A stretch of 64,000 nucleotides of DNA, from positions 44,425,990-44,489,989 of the forward strand of contig CM039462.1 of the NCBI GenBank assembly GCA_022414725.1. Reading direction: 5' to 3'. Source of the DNA: Microglena sp. YARC (lineage: Eukaryota > Chlorophyta > Chlorophyceae > Chlamydomonadales > Chlamydomonadaceae). Position 1 is the stretch's first letter. Every line of letters begins with the position of its first letter. This document shows positions 60,336 through 64,000 of the stretch, one piece after another. Position numbers and translations under genes: made by a program. The notes beneath the pieces are model-generated. The model saw only the letters and a list, made by a program, of their open reading frames with translations, was not told where the DNA came from and ran no database searches.

Positions 60336-60620
60336 CTACGGTATTCCACGTCCCCGCACTTCATCAGGCTGCATGGGGCGGCAACAGGCTCGTAGGCCAG
60401 AGGTAGATGCGGCATGATTTGATGCAGATGCGCGGGTCTAGCATTGACAGGCGCGCTTTGCAATTTCAATATGAGCAGATACGGGAGTGCTGAGAGGTCG
60501 GCGTCCCTTGTGGCTGTTGCTGTTGGTTCTGATACGGCTGCTGCTCCCGAGAGAGTTGGACAGCCTAGGGGAGGGCATGGCTTGCGCATGTACAGCGCGT
60601 TGCGTTGAGGTCGTGAGCAT
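60336..60620 (-). pseudogene. STT7: kinase gene first exon: transit peptide and lumenal Cys pair
   Basis: ATG at 60618-60620 opens MLTTSTQRAVHAQAMPSPRL and a Ser/Arg-rich, acid-poor stretch that looks like a chloroplast transit peptide, running to a stop at 60438. The conserved part, HLPLAYEPVAAPCSLMKCGD and VEYR, is in the next frame up to a GTGAGT donor at 60335. A one-base indel near 60440-60480 or a small intron must join them. STN7 reads LPCTVMECGDMIYRSTL; the C-x4-C pair is the redox-sensitive lumenal motif of this kinase. Confidence 0.78.
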
Positions 60621-61280
60621 GGTTAGAAAGACAGAAAGAAATTAACGCCTGTAAAATAATTAAGAGGTGTTACTCGGCAGAGAATTTCGAATGGGAACGG
60701 GAAAAGGCTGATTAGGGTTCGGGTACGGTTTGAAGGTACATGAGCCCTGTGCGATGTGCGTGAGGCGTGACGAGGACACGTTGTCGGAAGCAGAGGACCC
60801 GAGAGGACCCTTCAGTCGGAAGGGGGAGGGGCGGGGAGGGGCGAAAAATAGTATCGGGATGTGCCGTCGCCGATTTGGAGTCGCGTGTTTGGCGGTTTGC
60901 CGCACCAACGAACAGCTGCAAACTTTCTCAATACGCGCTTTCACGGCCTCTCGCTGCGATCAGAAGATGCAGAAACTCCACTCCACTATAAAAATGGTCA
61001 GGAACACTCATATGCCCTATCTGCCAAACTAACCTACTCTCTCATCGTCTCTCATCTTCAAGCGGAGGAAGCCTTCCCCCGCTCCTCCTAAGGTCCAACA
61101 CCCTACATGTAATGTGCTCCTCTACTTCTATGGCCAAAAACGCCACTCGGAGGATCCCCCCATGGATTACCCATTAGTTATAATTTTCCTTGCAGCTCTC
61201 TTCTTAGTTGAACGTCCAGTTGCTCCCCTTCCTTGTTCTTTCTTTTCAGCTGTATATAGTCTATATATAGTTAGGGGGCG
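60621..61280. promoter_or_regulatory. 5' flank of the kinase gene
   Basis: Upstream of the ATG at 60620 on the minus strand. GC-rich, with several open frames that lack recognisable domains. A TATAAAAA lies near 60987 on the plus strand, so it is not placed for the kinase. No confident promoter element. Confidence 0.3.
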
Positions 61281-61282
61281 GC

Positions 61283-61425
61283 AAATCATATGATACTGAT
61301 CAAAGGCGAGCATGATATCATATGATATCATACAAATTGCATCATATGATATTGTATATAATTATATAAATGGTAACAATAGCCTAGTCAGACTGCCGGT
61401 ATCATATGATATCATTTTTTAATAT
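61283..61425. mobile_element. ATCATATGATATCAT-rich palindromic element, copy 2
   Basis: Shares with 27448-27606: GATCAAAGGCGA, GATATCATATGATATCAT, ACAAATTGCATC, GTATATAA.TATATAAATGG and TAGTCAGACTGCCGGTATCA. Additional ATATCATATGATATCA at 61443-61460. Confidence 0.7.
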
Positions 61426-61479
61426 AATATCGTATGATGACATTATATCATATGATATCACATTGCCGTTCCCTATATA

Positions 61480-62320
61480 TAATACCTTGTTGGCGGCTCC
61501 CCTGACTGGCTTTTCAGCCAAAGGTGGCGCAACATCGAGCATCTTAATTCTTGAAGCTGACATAATTATCTTTCCAGAACTGCTGAAATTATGGATAGCC
61601 AAGTGGTCGGCTCGGGGATCTGCCTAGAAGATGCTAAGAAATGCCGAAAAGAAAATCCCTGGCCACTGCTCCCAATCGCAAGGGACGGGGATCTGAAGTC
61701 GTTGTAAAGGAATGGGGGTGAGATTAGAAGCTGTTTAGTAATTGATTTGGATTGTTACATGGTTTTTCAGTCAACTCTGCCCTGCTCGTCGTCGCCCAAT
61801 TCCATATCTCCCCTTGCAAACCCTCGGAAACCAGGAAGCAAACTAAGCGGATTAGATAGTTTAAAGATTTGTCCAGATCAGAGATGGGTCTTACGGTACA
61901 GTGTGAAGGGAAATGCAGTATATGAGTGGGGTAATACACATGATTGTACAATGAAGTAAATGTGGTTTACACAAAAGCACAGTATACTGTAAAATACATA
62001 CCGTAAATGAAGTAAAATACAGCATACCTTAAAGCACACTAAAACCTAAAACACCTAAAACCTAAAATACAGCATAGGCAGGAGGTGCCCAGGCCTCCAA
62101 AATGTGTATAATGCCTATCGATTTATTCTCAGAATGAGGCTATAATGGCGTGATTTATGGCAATGTTTTGAGCAATTTTGGGGTCATTCTGAGCAACATT
62201 AGGGGATTGTGGTGGGGTGGGTGGGTGGGTGGTGGTGGGCGTGTGTATGAGTGGTATGGATGGGTCAACGGGTGAGTATGGGTGGGTGATGTGGGTGGAT
62301 GAATGGGTGAATGGGTGAGT
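61480..62320. other. no recognisable gene
   Basis: Contains a short AAAGCACA / AAAATACAGCATA repeat (61970-62075) and GGGTGGGTGG DNA (62215-62330). A GGCATCCTCAGAATTACCAA antisense stretch near 62335-62360 matches 39797-39820, i.e. a short interspersed repeat. Confidence 0.5.
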
Positions 62321-62321
62321 A

Positions 62322-62765
62322 CTACCACACAATCCCTGTTTGGTAATTCTGAGGATGCCATTGTGTGTTGGCTGACGAGGTTGACGGATTCCAGGCTGGA
62401 GTCACCTGAGTGTCCACCGCTGAGTGTCCACCGCTGAGTGTCACCGGCTGAGTGTCTGGCAAACCAGGTCCGCGAGCCCACGCCACCACGTCCTGACTTT
62501 CGCCGCACTCGACAAATGGATCACGCCAATCGCCGATAATGTTTCTCGCTAATCGTTGTCCCAATCTTGCGTCCCACGCCACTTGACGCTTCACCAGCAC
62601 TATCCGGCCTCCCGACTCGCAAGTATCGACAAGCACCCTACAGTTTACATGGGCGTCCAGCTCTATTTCCAAACCGAACCTTTGTGCCCCTACCCAGGAT
62701 AGTGGGTAGTGCTTTTGGGTGGTGGTGGTGGTGGTGGTGGGGGTACTCTGTGACGATACTGGCAT
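62322..62765 (-). CDS. unrecognised ORF, intact member of a duplicated pair
   Basis: 147 codons open on the minus strand. The central part (HYPLSWVGAQRFGLEIELDA, RVLVDTCESGGRIVLVKR, LARNIIGDWRDPFVECGESQ) is homologous to the stop-interrupted copy at 9544-9804. The N-terminus is a Thr/Pro run from a (GGT)n tract at 62715-62740, so the true start may be internal. It is divergent to the AP2-like exon at 62840. Whether this strand or the other was the coding one in the ancestor is unsettled, since both strands show conserved open stretches. Confidence 0.35.
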   Translation of the reverse strand: MPVSSQSTPTTTTTTTQKHYPLSWVGAQRFGLEIELDAHVNCRVLVDTCESGGRIVLVKRQVAWDARLGQRLARNIIGDWRDPFVECGESQDVVAWARGPGLPDTQPVTLSGGHSAVDTQVTPAWNPSTSSANTQWHPQNYQTGIVW

Positions 62766-63870
62766 GCAGCCGTCCTTTTGAATGCCGACAGCTATTCCAT
62801 TTATCCAATGGATGATAGTGTAGAATAATCTCCCTGCAGATCATTTTGAACATGGGGTCTGAAAGCTTTAGACATGTTGAAGCAATCAGAGGCAAATGGA
62901 GGGGACGAGTGCGTCTCAATGAATTGGCTCAACTTGAGCTCCCTGAGATCCTTCAGGCGAGCAATCTCTATACGTCAAGTTACTCAACACCAGAGGAGGC
63001 TGCTAGAGCAGTTGACAGGTAAAGGTTTGTCCTCACAATGCATGTGTGTTCCATGAGTATCCAAACAGATATGGAGCGGGACTTGCCCATCCTCGGAAAT
63101 AAATGAAGACTTATTCGAGGTACTGTTTGGGCAAGAAAGAGTAAACAAATATTTGGAAAAGGGCTTTTCCCAAATGCCTGTTTTTCTGTCTTCAGGCCAA
63201 ATCGTGGAGCGTTCACAAATCCCGGCATTTTACAACATTTTGCCGTGGCAAATATCTCTGCTTTTGAAACATATTTTATTTCCAGGTCCCACAGTGCTGA
63301 GGATGGGGATAATCCTTGATCATGCTGACAGGGCTCAATCAAGTTTGAATCGTTTTGTTCACGGAAGTCTGTGAATCTCTTTGTACTTACTTATTACTTA
63401 TTACTTATTTATGCACAAGTACTTCTGTTTTTAGGACACTTATTTATTCATTTCCAGTAATTATTTGATCTATGAAAGGATTTAATCTTGATGTGGCCTC
63501 AGTCACCTCCCCCGTGGTTTCATAAATAGAAATCATACCAGACTATTATGAAGCCGGTTATACATATTGCCTTGCAATTTTCAACATAAACACACGCTCA
63601 GTATTTTGATGCCGCGCGTGCATATACTGCTCCAGTCTGTGTGTGTAATTGGGAGTACTTTCCATTCTCACCCATCCACAGAAAACACCCACTGACTCTC
63701 ACTCACACACACCAACTCACACATCAATATTTAAAACATTCCATGCATGTGTATGCAACAACATGCACCGAATATATATAATGATATGAAATACATTTGG
63801 AGTATTCACATATTCACATACGTTTATTGGCCACTCTCTTAACATCAAGGCACACCTCGAATGTTTTATG
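62462..63870. repeat. 1.4-kb duplicated segment, copy 2 (inverted relative to 8.4-9.8 kb)
   Basis: The reverse complement aligns with 8405-9804. Copy 2 has a (GGT)n expansion at 62715 and lacks the TIR element that bounds copy 1. The homology fades at 63870-63880, next to CCCACCCACCCA. Confidence 0.9.
62840..63323 (+). pseudogene. AP2/ERF-like domain fragment, copy 2
   Basis: Exon 62840-63018 (acceptor CCCTGCAG, donor GTAAAG; 179 nt as in copy 1) encodes SESFRHVEAIRGKWRGRVRL, then PEEAARAVDR. This is the AP2/ERF layout (RGV..R-KW-R..I ... EEAARAYDRA), with a longer loop (PEILQASNLYTSSYST) than plant domains. The next exon from 63196 (acceptor GTCTTCAG) reads PNRGAFTNPGILQHFAVAN and ends with a stop near 63323; an alternative acceptor at about 63273 is also conserved in copy 1. 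Plant and algal AP2 proteins are transcription factors, but only a partial domain is visible here. Confidence 0.5.
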
Positions 63871-64000
63871 CAAATGCCACCCACCCACCCACCCACCCAT
63901 CCCCTCAAGCAATCTCATACAATAACACACACCCACCAGCACCCCACCACCAGCATACAACAACACAAGTGATACCATCAATATTTACTCATTACTCAGT
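63871..64000. repeat. CCCACCCACC microsatellite and window end
   Basis: CCCACCCACCCACCCACCCA followed by CACCAGCACCCCACCACCAG. Nothing else. Confidence 0.85.

Larger units (their letters stand above)
42991..60620 (-). pseudogene. STT7: STT7/STN7-like thylakoid Ser/Thr kinase, frame-damaged
   Basis: STT7 (Chlamydomonas) and STN7 (Arabidopsis) phosphorylate LHCII for state transitions in the thylakoid. The minus strand carries the family's blocks in exact order: N-terminal C-x4-C (PCSLMKCGD), GPIPGAIDYY, glycine loop [140 protein letters not shown] and a basic tail. The lumenal Cys pair favours STT7/STN7 over STN8. Separate entries give the exons. Several splice junctions agree in phase. However, the glycine-loop, alpha-C, hinge, HRD/DLG and RYAPP exons each contain one or more 1-4-base indels, so no intact kinase can be read. 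The exons 47143-47023, 44691-44545 and 43275-42991 are clean. Pseudogene decay and assembly indel error are both possible. Exon-end arrays swell nearly every intron. Confidence 0.88.

Noticed and set aside
1..64000. Poor assembly as the sole explanation for all tandem copies
   Set aside because: Copies are diverged from each other and occur at specific junctions in clean, frame-intact genes such as the pyrophosphatase, so they are probably real; the kinase indels alone remain suspect.

Overview
The window looks like nuclear DNA of a green alga (Chlorophyta, probably Chlamydomonadales; a Dunaliella-like genome with long, repeat-swollen introns fits, but the species is inference). Supporting this are spliceosomal introns with GTGAGT-type donors, a thylakoid STT7/STN7-type kinase, a soluble inorganic pyrophosphatase, a MYND zinc-finger gene, tRNA-derived SINEs, a Gag-encoding retroelement and many small inverted-repeat elements. 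No bacterial, plastid or mitochondrial gene organisation is visible. Most long open frames come from low-complexity DNA; the real genes are chains of small exons, recovered here by matching conserved protein blocks, splice sites and reading phase.

Layout. 1-5.1 kb: minisatellites and a small unrecognised plus-strand exon cluster (about 2.0-2.6 kb). 5.9-8.5 kb: a Gag-like retroelement reading frame in three frames, abutting a 1.4-kb segment (8.4-9.8 kb) with an AP2/ERF-like exon; a diverged inverted copy of that segment lies at 62.5-63.9 kb. 11.0-22.5 kb (minus): soluble inorganic pyrophosphatase, seven exons in consistent phase, its introns filled by a satellite of at least 14 units, a 580-bp foldback and other elements. 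23.4-24.3 kb: a PIF/Harbinger-like non-autonomous element with TTA target duplication. 27.7-29.4 kb (minus): MYND zinc-finger gene. 32.3-38.9 kb (minus): a coiled-coil, Ala/Asp-rich, beta-helix-like protein in six exons. 43.0-60.6 kb (minus): STT7/STN7-like thylakoid kinase, all major kinase blocks in the right order, but with many small frameshifts. The intervals between genes hold short interspersed repeats, MITEs and SINEs.

The most unusual property is that the exon-intron boundaries of five separate genes are tandemly amplified. Typically the last 15-100 bp of an exon, its splice donor and the start of the intron are repeated 2-8 times into the intron; in some cases an acceptor with the start of its exon is repeated instead. 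This gives introns arrays of decoy splice sites and decoy exon ends. The kinase carries the most of these arrays, plus a near-perfect palindrome of its HRD exon and an inverted copy of a C-terminal exon. Its central catalytic exons are frame-broken while its C-terminal exons and the pyrophosphatase are clean, so it is either a decaying pseudogene or an error-rich piece of assembly.
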